From contig BNVH01000135.1 in assembly GCA_025997955.1 (NCBI GenBank), forward strand, positions 1 through 5,553: 5,553 bases of DNA, given 5' to 3'. The stretch comes from Synergistales bacterium. Its GTDB lineage: Bacteria > Synergistota > Synergistia > Synergistales > Aminobacteriaceae. A program made the translations under genes and the position numbers. Below the pieces are notes generated by a model, which saw only the letters and a program-made list of their open reading frames with translations, was not told the DNA's origin and searched no databases. Of this stretch, positions 1-5,333 are shown piece by piece (the first letter of the stretch is position 1; every line of letters starts with the position of its first letter).

Positions 1-114
1 TTCGCCTGGCTCGACAAATGCCGCCGTCTATGGAAAAATTGTGAACGTAAAATCCTCACAACTTTACAAATGATCTTGCTTGCCTTTGTTTCGTTGTTGT
101 TAAGAAGATATTAA
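1..114 (+). CDS. IS5-family transposase, C-terminal end (partial)
   Basis: The frame is open from the first base and ends at TAA 112-114, giving 37 residues. It opens with FAWLDKCRRLWKNCERK and ends in a hydrophobic stretch closing on LLLRRY. This matches the C-terminus of IS5-family DDE transposases, where the segment just after the catalytic Glu reads roughly RTFAWLxRxRRLxxxYER and the protein ends in a short LRR-type helix. The catalytic residues lie left of the window, so activity cannot be judged. The family acts on DNA, cutting and joining the element ends. Family assignment is by recognition of the motif only. Confidence 0.8.
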   Translation, partial: FAWLDKCRRLWKNCERKILTTLQMILLAFVSLLLRRY

Positions 115-126
115 ACAGGTTCTTAG
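1..126 (+). mobile_element. Right end of an IS5-family insertion sequence
   Basis: The transposase tail ends at 114 and is followed at once by AAACAGGTTCTTAG (113-126, overlapping the stop codon). That resembles the terminal inverted repeat of IS427-type IS5 elements, which lies very close to the transposase stop. The matching left end is outside the window, so the exact boundary and the target duplication cannot be fixed. The boundary at 126 is approximate. Confidence 0.55.
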
Positions 127-247
127 AGAATGTTACGGCCTTGATGAACTTGATGAACTAAAGACCAATGGCCAATACGAAAAAGCTCTCGAAGTCACCC
201 GCTTTATGCTCGCCCGTAGTATGCCGCGGGATTTGGTTTCTGAATAG
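127..247 (+). pseudogene. Tail of an Rpn-type (PD-(D/E)XK nuclease/transposase) gene, interrupted by the IS
   Basis: Directly after the IS end an open frame reads ECYGLDELDEL, then KALEVTRFMLARSMPRDLVSE, and stops at TAG 245-247. The form (acidic linker, then K-A-L-x-x-x-R-x-M-L-A-x-x-M-x-x-x-L-V) resembles the C-terminal tail of Rpn/PDDEXK-family transposase-like nucleases, which usually read IARNMLAxGMxxxLIAEITGLS. The catalytic domain is absent, so only a remnant is left. The usual TGLS ending is missing too. The frame runs back into the IS to 104, but those bases belong to the IS end. Assignment rests on a short, low-complexity tail and is tentative. Confidence 0.35.
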
Positions 248-263
248 TACCGATATACCGATG

Positions 264-292
264 TTGTTAAATGTATGCTAATAATCTATAAT
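264..292 (+). promoter_or_regulatory. Sigma70-like promoter for the membrane glycosyltransferase gene
   Basis: A -35 box TTGTTA (264-269) and a perfect -10 box TATAAT (287-292) are separated by exactly 17 bases. Transcription would start near 299-300, about 98 bases before the ATG at 398. It lies after the broken Rpn remnant and before the first polysaccharide gene, as expected for the promoter driving that gene. Confidence 0.65.
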
Positions 293-300
293 GCGTGTAG

Positions 301-322
301 CCGCTCCATATTTTGGGGGCGG
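301..322 (+). other. Hairpin at the 5' end of the predicted transcript
   Basis: CCGCTCC (301-307) pairs with GGGGCGG (316-322), with one G-U pair and an 8-base loop. It sits one or two bases after the predicted start site. A stem-loop at the very 5' end can protect mRNA from decay. No U-run follows directly, so it does not look like a terminator. Confidence 0.4.
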
Positions 323-397
323 TGGCGCTTGGAGAATTTTGTTTTGTGGGGAGTGCGCGCCAATGGGTATCAATGAAAGCGTGAGGATGTGGGGCAA

Positions 398-1582
398 ATG
401 AATTTGCTTAAAAAAACAACGTTTCAGTATCTTCTGGTGTGCGTACCGGCATTTATTATTTTACTGTTTATCAACAAGTTCGCGGTGAATGTTCCATCCT
501 GGGACGAATTTGCTAATGTAGACTTCTTCAGAATTGTATCCGAACAGGGAATCGACTTTGGTAAAGCGTTTGGATTCCACAACGAACACAGGCTATTTTT
601 CCCGCGCCTTGTGTGGTTGCCGCTCTGGAAAATTTCATCTTTTAATTGTGTTTTTGTTATGTTGTTTCAGCAGATTTTCCCGCTTGCGGCGGTTTGTTTT
701 TTATTCCATATCTTCCGCGAACGCGGCAAAACTTCCGTATGGTTGTTCCTCCCGGCGGCGGCGCTTTGGTTTACGTTGACCCAGAAGGACAACATGTTGT
801 CTGCGTTCCAACTTGCGTTCGTTATGTGCCAGGCGTTTCCTGTATTTGCATTCTGTTTTATGCACCTCGCGATCAACAAAGAGAAACATCACAAGCTATT
901 CTTTTGCCTTTCTTGTGTTTGTGCTGTAATCGCTTCTTTTTCCTCAGCGCATGGGTTATTTGGATGGTTTGGATTGATAGTCGGGCTCATTCTCGTTTTA
1001 ATAAAATCTTTGAGAATTAAAGAAAACAGAAAATGGGATATCGAATGTAGTTATCTTGTAATTACCATACTGTTAGCCGTTTTTTCCTGGGTGATTTATT
1101 TTCACGGGTCTACTTACTTGACGGGAGTAAACCATTTAGGCAAGTCGGGCCTAAGTTATATAATTCAACACCTGGGTCGAACGCTGAACTACGCGCTACT
1201 ATTAATCGGAAATAGCCTTGCTACATCTGACGGAAACAGGCAGATTTTGGCCATGCTACTGATAGCTCTGAGCGTTTATTTATTAATTGCGTTATTTAAG
1301 CGGGATGACTTGAAAAATTTTTTCGTATATATCGCTCTGGTTGCGTTTACCTATGGCGCTATTGCGGGCTTTGTTTACGGTCGGGTAGAGCTTGGAGATT
1401 ACAACGCAAGCCGTTATGTTACAACAACAATTCTTTTGCCCATCGGTTTATATCTTGCCTTGGTTAAGATGGTTGAGTCAGGGGGGGGATATAAAACTTC
1501 AGCTGCAAATCCCGTTGGCATTTGTACTGATTTGCGGATATGTGTTGGGTTCAATACCCGCAGTTATTTCAGAAGAGGATAA
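398..1582 (+). CDS. GT-C-like membrane glycosyltransferase, N-terminal part (frameshifted at a G8 tract)
   Basis: This 394-residue frame encodes about ten or eleven hydrophobic segments (for example residues 9-27, 82-105, 134-158, 187-204, 217-234, 308-327 and 341-357). The loop after the first segment carries W35-D36-E37, and H61-N-E-H-R65 follows. An acidic pair in the first outer loop is typical of GT-C glycosyltransferases, which use lipid-linked sugar donors. SWDEF, HNEHR and a late G-R-x(9)-S-R-Y motif (328-340) recur in large membrane proteins of O-antigen and exopolysaccharide clusters. ATG 398 is preferred over GTG 389 because TGAGGA (382-387) is well spaced for it. Eight G at 1481-1488 throw the frame off after S361 and it ends at TAA 1580-1582. 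With seven G it joins the next frame as one 598-residue protein. Sugar and acceptor cannot be inferred. Confidence 0.7.
   Translation: MNLLKKTTFQYLLVCVPAFIILLFINKFAVNVPSWDEFANVDFFRIVSEQGIDFGKAFGFHNEHRLFFPRLVWLPLWKISSFNCVFVMLFQQIFPLAAVCFLFHIFRERGKTSVWLFLPAAALWFTLTQKDNMLSAFQLAFVMCQAFPVFAFCFMHLAINKEKHHKLFFCLSCVCAVIASFSSAHGLFGWFGLIVGLILVLIKSLRIKENRKWDIECSYLVITILLAVFSWVIYFHGSTYLTGVNHLGKSGLSYIIQHLGRTLNYALLLIGNSLATSDGNRQILAMLLIALSVYLLIALFKRDDLKNFFVYIALVAFTYGAIAGFVYGRVELGDYNASRYVTTTILLPIGLYLALVKMVESGGGYKTSAANPVGICTDLRICVGFNTRSYFRRG
1481..1488 (+). repeat. G8 homopolymer, candidate phase-variation switch
   Basis: Eight consecutive G lie inside the membrane protein gene, between TCA and ATATAA. Seven G (or ten) join the upstream and downstream frames through S-G-G-D-I-K. 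Eight G lead to a stop at 1580-1582, and nine G give a stop almost at once (ATA TAA). This is the longest G run in the window and sits exactly at the frame change, as expected for a slipped-strand contingency tract. A sequencing error or fixed mutation is the alternative. Confidence 0.6.
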
Positions 1583-1583
1583 T

Positions 1584-2195
1584 ATGGTCAATGCCAAAAA
1601 CAAGATATTCTGTTTACTCAACTACGAGAGCTCTACTAATTGGCAGATCCAAAGTTTGCTATTTCCGAGCGCAAACTATTTATCCGAACTTTTGCCTTTT
1701 TTGAAGAAAAACAGGCTTAGCGCCTTCCATAGTAATAGTACCGAATTGCCTGTAGTTGATGTTTACTCGCTGCCAATTATGCACGAAGGCTACGACTTAA
1801 ACAGCGTGGGAAGTTTTGATGATGCGGACGGGAAATTATGTATCAAAATTGATAGCGCTTGGGTTGTAGATTTTAACGCTCAAAAAGCCGCGCAAAATGT
1901 GTACGTTAGTATAGACGGGCAGTTATATAATGTCCAACGTTTTGGTGAAACTCCGCGACCGGACGTAGTCAGAGTCTTTAATAACCCGGCATATTTGCAA
2001 AGCGGTTTTTACCGCGAAATCCGTACTCCGTTTGACTTGCGCGACGGACTGATACATTATATTTCTCTTGTAGTGTCTTGTGAGGACGGTATGTATGTTT
2101 CTAATGTCACGGTCGCAGCCGATTATCTTAGCGGAAAGTTGGAGCTAACAGATATTGGAACGGATAAAGTCGCCAAAATTAAAAAAAGACCATAA
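1584..2195 (+). CDS. C-terminal domain of the membrane glycosyltransferase, out of frame with its N-terminal part
   Basis: This frame is open from before the G8 tract. In the joined protein it supplies a last membrane segment (residues about 372-390, rich in L, V, I and G) and a soluble tail of about 200 residues. The tail holds LFPSANYLSELLPFLKKN, then RLSAF. A probable beta-sandwich follows (full-length residues about 471-580) with VYVSIDG, then RPDVV, then SGFYREI and GLIHYISLVV. I know this arrangement from C-termini of polysaccharide-locus membrane proteins, where it would lie outside the cytoplasmic membrane. I start the separate entry at ATG 1584, one base after the upstream stop and five bases after AGAAGAGG (1571-1578), so translational restart is possible. 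That product (203 residues) would lack the last membrane segment. It ends in TDKVAKIKKRP. Confidence 0.6.
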   Translation: MVNAKNKIFCLLNYESSTNWQIQSLLFPSANYLSELLPFLKKNRLSAFHSNSTELPVVDVYSLPIMHEGYDLNSVGSFDDADGKLCIKIDSAWVVDFNAQKAAQNVYVSIDGQLYNVQRFGETPRPDVVRVFNNPAYLQSGFYREIRTPFDLRDGLIHYISLVVSCEDGMYVSNVTVAADYLSGKLELTDIGTDKVAKIKKRP

Positions 2196-2196
2196 T

Positions 2197-2248
2197 CACA
2201 GCGAAGAGTCTTATTTAGTGGATTTTTTGTTTTTGATTAAACATATTA
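2197..2248 (+). repeat. 52-bp direct repeat, copy 1 (intergenic leader)
   Basis: This segment, from CACAGCGAAGAGTC to AAACATATTA, is identical over 52 bases to 4395-4446. It starts two bases after the stop of the glycosyltransferase gene. The preceding 36 bases (2160-2195, coding TDKVAKIKKRP-stop) also match 4333-4368 with five differences. The T-rich stretch GATTTTTTGTTTTT (2221-2234) follows a possible weak stem, so the element may end one transcript. An AGGAG and an ATG follow, so it also acts as the leader of the next gene. Confidence 0.85.
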
Positions 2249-2269
2249 TAGGACAGGAGACAGCGGGGC

Positions 2270-2418
2270 ATGAAGCCAAAAGAAATTACAAAACCTCAAG
2301 ATTATATTTTTTTGTTTGTGACTCAAACTTCGCACCATTTTTCCATCTCTCGAACCTTGAAAATTCAATAAAAAGTAACAATAACATGCTAAAAAATAGC
2401 GGCATGAGTTCTCTTTAG
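2270..2418 (+). pseudogene. Broken gene start, possibly a GT8-like glycosyltransferase
   Basis: ATG 2270 has a good Shine-Dalgarno site (AGGAG 2255-2259) and opens MKPKEITKPQDYIF. In its own frame it stops at 2371 after 33 codons. At a run of seven T (2307-2313) the neighbouring frame continues as FFVCDSNFAPFFHLSNLENS, then IKSNNN, to the stop at 2416-2418. D-x-N-[FY]-A-P close to the start and a following N-S-I-x-x-N resemble the first strand and helix of GT8 glycosyltransferases (typically D-D-N-Y-A-P, then S-L/I-x-x-N). A one-base slip in the T run would join the two parts. Even joined, the protein ends after about 50 residues, so this is a remnant. The short length makes the family call weak. 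Confidence 0.3.
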
Positions 2419-2465
2419 GGTAAAATTGTATTGCGGAACACAATAAACCCGGGGAGGCTCATGCC
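2385..2465 (-). terminator. Long imperfect hairpin with a T-run on the minus strand, candidate hipBA terminator
   Basis: GGCATGAG (2401-2408) and CTCATGCC (2458-2465) are perfect inverted repeats. Inside them CTC/GAG, GGGT/ACCC (2418-2421/2447-2450) and ATTGT/ACAAT (2425-2429/2440-2444) also pair in nested order around a loop near 2430-2439. Read on the minus strand, the stem is followed four bases later by six T (2396-2391). This lies about 60 bases beyond the hipA stop and could end the hipBA transcript. The stem is longer and more interrupted than a usual terminator. Confidence 0.4.
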
Positions 2466-2522
2466 ATAAGAAGCATAACACAGCAAAATCCTTTTGAAAA
2501 TGAAGTTTCTTCGATGTTACTG

Positions 2523-3782
2523 TTACTCCATAAAAAACCCTTGATATGCAAAGGCAGATTTGATAGCTTCACAATCACGCTCCGACACGCCAACTCTACG
2601 GGCAGTTTTATACCAGCCTTTTTCTATAAATTCAGCCATAGTTTTGATGATGGATTCCGCCTCGGTTGGCCCTAACATAAACCGGCAACATTCTGAGCGC
2701 ATGTTTTTTGCGTTCGCCCATCGCCCGCGGTTGCCGCATACCATTGCTAAATCACGGTGTTCAATACTGATCATTGGAGTTGGTGTTAGATCATAGGCAG
2801 GGGACAGCCGCCAATCATTGGCGGTATGCGCAACAAACGCGTGGTTGCGTGGGTGGTCGTCAGTATTGGAAATCAGAGCATTAAACACCATTCGCATAAA
2901 TAATTGCCTCGCGTCTTCGCATGGGGTGGTTGAAAATCGGCGTAGTTCTTCTACCAGCGTAATATATGACCAGTTGGAACGGCTTGTAGGGCTATCATCT
3001 GTCTGCAACGCGGTCAAAGCGCTGAACATTCTATGGCGCAGATAGCCATCTTTTGTATGTTTGCGGTCAAAGCGCTTGACCAATAAAACATCTTTGCCGC
3101 CTACGCGCTTTATCTTACTTTGCGCTACATTCAGGCCGCATTCTTGCGCCAGATTAAGCATGGCGTGCTCTACCAGCGCATTGTTCCAACGATCTTTGTC
3201 CGAATTGAATTTTGCCAACCATAGATTGTCTTTATCGGATACCACCGCCTTTGGCCTTGCGCCACCCATAGAAGTTCCAAGCAAAAGCAACTCTTCAACT
3301 TGCTCGCGTTCAGGCGTGGGCGAGACTTCATCATTGACAATTTCATCAGCGATAGATTGTAGTTTTTTAAGGTCAAGCATCTTGTTGAATTTGCGAAGCG
3401 GTGCGGGCGGCTCTTTGTTCAGTCCAAAACCCAGCGCTCCAATTCTGTCATCAGGTGAATACAGCAGATAATCCATTTCGCAAACATCAAGACGAGCTAT
3501 ATGCCGTTCTATCAGCCGACGACCCCAGTAGTCGGGCATAGAATCTCGAATAGCTCCGAAAATGCCGCTCATTTTGACCGTTTCATAAATCTTATCAGTT
3601 AATTTCAGCTCTACAGGGTCAATTTCCACGGCGTCATGGCGCTTTAAGTAGGACTTGCCATAGACGAAACGCCCGATCACTTCATCTGCGCTATCATCAA
3701 TAACGAGTTTTCCTGCCGTAATAGGCTCGATTTGTCCTGGCAAGGTGATATAAACAAAGCAAGTATTGTTCTTAGAAGTCAT
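2523..3782 (-). CDS. hipA: HipA-family serine/threonine kinase toxin
   Basis: The product has 419 residues, about the usual HipA length. HipA is a cytoplasmic Ser/Thr protein kinase; in E. coli it phosphorylates glutamyl-tRNA synthetase, which stops growth and promotes persistence. The N-terminal HipA domain covers about residues 1-110 (GIFGAIRDSMPDYWGRRL at 73-90). The glycine-rich loop is G169-T-S-M-G-G-A-R-P-K178, with S171 aligned to the autophosphorylated Ser150 of E. coli HipA. K191 (LWLAKF) should bind ATP. The catalytic loop is N306-T-D-D-H-P-R-N313, with D308 as the likely catalytic Asp. D331 in PAYDL is the metal-binding Asp. All key residues are present, so it looks active. The ATG overlaps the end of hipB by 11 bases, and CGGAG (3790-3794) lies 7 bases upstream, consistent with coupled translation. 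The actual target in this organism is unknown, since HipA relatives differ in substrate. Confidence 0.92.
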   Translation of the reverse strand: MTSKNNTCFVYITLPGQIEPITAGKLVIDDSADEVIGRFVYGKSYLKRHDAVEIDPVELKLTDKIYETVKMSGIFGAIRDSMPDYWGRRLIERHIARLDVCEMDYLLYSPDDRIGALGFGLNKEPPAPLRKFNKMLDLKKLQSIADEIVNDEVSPTPEREQVEELLLLGTSMGGARPKAVVSDKDNLWLAKFNSDKDRWNNALVEHAMLNLAQECGLNVAQSKIKRVGGKDVLLVKRFDRKHTKDGYLRHRMFSALTALQTDDSPTSRSNWSYITLVEELRRFSTTPCEDARQLFMRMVFNALISNTDDHPRNHAFVAHTANDWRLSPAYDLTPTPMISIEHRDLAMVCGNRGRWANAKNMRSECCRFMLGPTEAESIIKTMAEFIEKGWYKTARRVGVSERDCEAIKSAFAYQGFFME

Positions 3783-4107
3783 TGTCTAACTCCGACTTTA
3801 TGGATTTTTTTTCATGGACAGCGGCAAGGCGCAAGCCCTCGGTATCTTTCATGGGGGAAGCCATCTCACGCATATCGCCTATTAAATGATAAACCCAAAG
3901 TAGTCCTGCATATGTTGAAATGGCCGTCGTGGGCTTGCCTTTTTCTGCGTCGAGAACTGATCTCTGCTCAACGCCAAGTTTTTCGGCAACTTGCCGCGCA
4001 GACAGTTTACGCCGCTTACGCGCTGTTTTGAGATTCTTCCCTAATTCAGCGAGAGAACTTGCTATTTCAAATGGTAATGCCTGAAAAAGTAAATTTGTTC
4101 TTGCCAT
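3772..4107 (-). CDS. hipB: HipB-like antitoxin, XRE-family DNA-binding repressor
   Basis: The product has 111 residues with a Cro/C1-type helix-turn-helix at about residues 22-72. The segment LGKNLKTARKRRKLSARQV leads into AEKLGVEQRSVLDAEKGK, with SARQVAEKLGV as helix 2 and EQRSVLDAEKG as the recognition helix region. HipB proteins bind HipA and repress their own operon as dimers. The gene comes first in the operon, and its stop lies inside the start of hipA. ATG 4107 is supported by AGGAGA (4116-4121) 8 bases upstream. The tail (KDTEGLRLAAVHEKK onward) is charged and shows no known fold; it is a little longer than in E. coli HipB (88 residues). Autoregulation fits the palindrome and half-sites upstream. 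Function is assigned from the fold and the hipA linkage. Confidence 0.88.
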   Translation of the reverse strand: MARTNLLFQALPFEIASSLAELGKNLKTARKRRKLSARQVAEKLGVEQRSVLDAEKGKPTTAISTYAGLLWVYHLIGDMREMASPMKDTEGLRLAAVHEKKSIKSELDNDF

Positions 4108-4205
4108 ATCGTTTTTCTCCTATTTTATGTTATAAATATAATCTATTAAAATAACATTATAAGGTCAAAAATATTATTGAATATACATTATAATGTATCA
4201 ATATG
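4108..4205 (-). promoter_or_regulatory. hipBA promoter and candidate HipB operators
   Basis: This very AT-rich stretch lies just upstream of hipB. A perfect 16-bp palindrome, ATACATTATAATGTAT, sits at 4183-4198. ACATTATAA occurs twice in the same direction, at 4154-4162 and 4185-4193. The 31-base spacing is about three helical turns, so repressor dimers could bind on one face of the DNA. On the minus strand TTGATA (4201-4196) and AATAAT (4178-4173) are 17 bases apart, and the palindrome overlaps that promoter. A second possible pair is TTGACC (4168-4163) with TAGATT (4145-4140). Repression by HipB is inferred from the family. Confidence 0.5.
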
Positions 4206-4308
4206 TAAATTGTTAGCGTGCATCCGTTGGCATTGGCTAAAACTAAGTGAATAGTCAAGTAATGATGGGTAATTTTTCTTTTCCTTTTTAAGACTTTTTA
4301 CGCACTAG
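4206..4308. other. Intergenic stretch with no recognised feature
   Basis: Between the hipBA control region and the ghost gene tail I see no coding frame, RNA gene or inverted repeat. The only notable feature is a T-rich stretch at about 4271-4299. One junction of the inserted hipBA segment probably lies in or near here, but no direct duplication marks it. Confidence 0.4.
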
Positions 4309-4368
4309 CTATATGTTGATATAACTGAATTTACGGATAAAGTCGCTGAAATTCAAAAAAGACTATAG
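4309..4368 (+). pseudogene. Ghost C-terminus of a paralogue of the membrane glycosyltransferase gene
   Basis: The frame reads LYVDITEFTDKVAEIQKRL and stops at TAG 4366-4368; an in-frame TAG lies just before it at 4306-4308. The last 12 codons (4333-4368) match the end of the glycosyltransferase gene (2160-2195) at 31 of 36 bases, giving TDKVAEIQKRL against TDKVAKIKKRP. It has no start and no upstream body, so it is a fragment. Being followed by the same leader repeat shows that the gene tail and the leader are copied together. Confidence 0.55.
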
Positions 4369-4394
4369 ACATTCCGAATTCCATGCTCTAAAAC

Positions 4395-4446
4395 CACAGC
4401 GAAGAGTCTTATTTAGTGGATTTTTTGTTTTTGATTAAACATATTA
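4395..4446 (+). repeat. 52-bp direct repeat, copy 2 (leader of the dehydrogenase gene)
   Basis: Identical to 2197-2248. Here it lies 26 bases after the ghost gene stop and 33 bases before the dehydrogenase ATG. CCAC (4394-4397) can pair with GTGG (4416-4419), and the AAAA before CCAC can pair with part of the T6 run after GTGG. A weak rho-independent terminator at the end of the upstream gene is therefore possible. The two copies are in the same orientation and 2198 bases apart. Confidence 0.85.
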
Positions 4447-4479
4447 CCGGACATAGGTTACAGAGGAGAGCGATTTGCA

Positions 4480-5325
4480 ATGGCGGTTTATGATGTCTGT
4501 ATAATTGGCGGCTGCGGCCATGTCGGTCTTCCATTGGGTATCGCTCTGGCCGACAGGGGCAAGAAAGTCTGCGTTCAGGATATAAACGAAAACGCCGTGC
4601 AAGGCGTTCAGTCAGGCAAAATGCCGTTTATGGAAGAAGGCGCGGAGGAGCTTTTAGTGAAGGCTCTGGCGTCCGGAAATCTACAGGCGACATCGGATCC
4701 GTCTTGTATATCGGAATCGCGTATAGTCATCTGCATAGTAGGAACACCCGTTGATGAACATCTCAACCCCAAGTTCGGTCTAATGAAACGCGTCATTGAC
4801 CAATATATGGATTATTTCCGTAATGAGCAGCTTCTGATACTGCGCAGCACGGTATTTCCTGGGACGACCGACAGGGTGGGTGAGTGGCTTTCCCGAAACG
4901 GCAAAAAAGTACATGTCGCGTTCTGCCCGGAAAGAATATTAGAAGGCAAAGCGATGACTGAGCTGTCCTCGCTACCGCAAATTATTTCATCTCTTTCTCC
5001 TGAGGGGTTCGCTATGTCGAGAGAACTTTTTTCATGCCTCACCGAGGATATCGTGGAAGTTAGGCCCATTGAGGCAGAGCTGGCTAAATTGTTCACAAAT
5101 ACTTGGAGATATATAAAATTCGCCACCGCAAATCAGTTCTTCATGATGGCGAATAATTACGATGTTGATTTCTATAACGTATACAACGCCATAACGCATA
5201 ATTACGACAGGGCAAAGGATCTCCCCCGTCCGGGTTTTGCGGCTGGGCCGTGCCTTTTCAAAGACGCCATGCAGCTCGGAGCTTTCAACGACGGGGACTT
5301 TTACCTTGGACATACGGCGATATGA
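4480..5325 (+). CDS. Nucleotide-sugar dehydrogenase (UDP-glucose/UDP-ManNAc dehydrogenase family), truncated
   Basis: This family oxidises a nucleotide sugar at C6 to the uronate in two NAD-dependent steps in the cytoplasm, supplying acidic sugars for surface glycans. The Rossmann fold begins with I8-I-G-G-C-G13-H-V-G16 (GxGxxG), and D34 is the likely NAD-ribose ligand. GTPVD (88-92) and RSTVFPGTT (122-130) are typical, and CPERILEGKA (149-158) carries the conserved Glu151. K203 and N207 lie at the start of the middle helix, and G256-P-C258-L-F-K-D262 holds the catalytic Cys. Members usually have about 420-450 residues. This one stops at 281, in the stretch that normally reads GHAAMLVNEG, so the C-terminal sugar-binding domain is missing and the product is probably inactive. 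ATG 4480 follows AGAGGAG (4462-4468). Substrate (glucose, ManNAc or other) cannot be told. The IS1595-family element begins just downstream. Confidence 0.85.
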   Translation: MAVYDVCIIGGCGHVGLPLGIALADRGKKVCVQDINENAVQGVQSGKMPFMEEGAEELLVKALASGNLQATSDPSCISESRIVICIVGTPVDEHLNPKFGLMKRVIDQYMDYFRNEQLLILRSTVFPGTTDRVGEWLSRNGKKVHVAFCPERILEGKAMTELSSLPQIISSLSPEGFAMSRELFSCLTEDIVEVRPIEAELAKLFTNTWRYIKFATANQFFMMANNYDVDFYNVYNAITHNYDRAKDLPRPGFAAGPCLFKDAMQLGAFNDGDFYLGHTAI

Positions 5326-5333
5326 CTATAGGG

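Noticed and set aside
1392..1480. The downstream frame of the membrane protein extends back to an ATG at 1392, as if it were a separate overlapping gene.
   Set aside because: Before the G tract this frame lies over the well-supported upstream reading (G-R-x(9)-S-R-Y motif and a membrane segment) and has no clear ribosome-binding site. It is the alternative frame of one gene.
2155..2250. A plus-strand frame opening at 2155 and running through the leader.
   Set aside because: It starts inside the glycosyltransferase gene in another frame and crosses the non-coding repeat. Only its last part (after 2307) looks like a gene remnant, and that is reported with the broken gene start.
2451..2469. GGGGAGG followed by ATG CCA TAA looks like a ribosome-binding site with a two-codon frame.
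   Set aside because: The frame ends after two codons, and the bases belong to the long inverted repeat, which explains them better.
2560..3471. Several open frames on the plus strand opposite hipA (for example 2560-2796, 2818-3045 and 3061-3471).
   Set aside because: They are antisense to a gene with all HipA motifs, have no recognisable domains and lack convincing ribosome-binding sites.
2197..4446. The two leader copies considered as a CRISPR array or as attachment sites of an integrative element.
   Set aside because: There are only two copies, 2.2 kb apart, with no spacer pattern. No integrase or recombinase gene lies between them.
4608..5313. Minus-strand open frames opposite the dehydrogenase.
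   Set aside because: They lie over a conserved coding region with family motifs throughout and show no protein-like features of their own.
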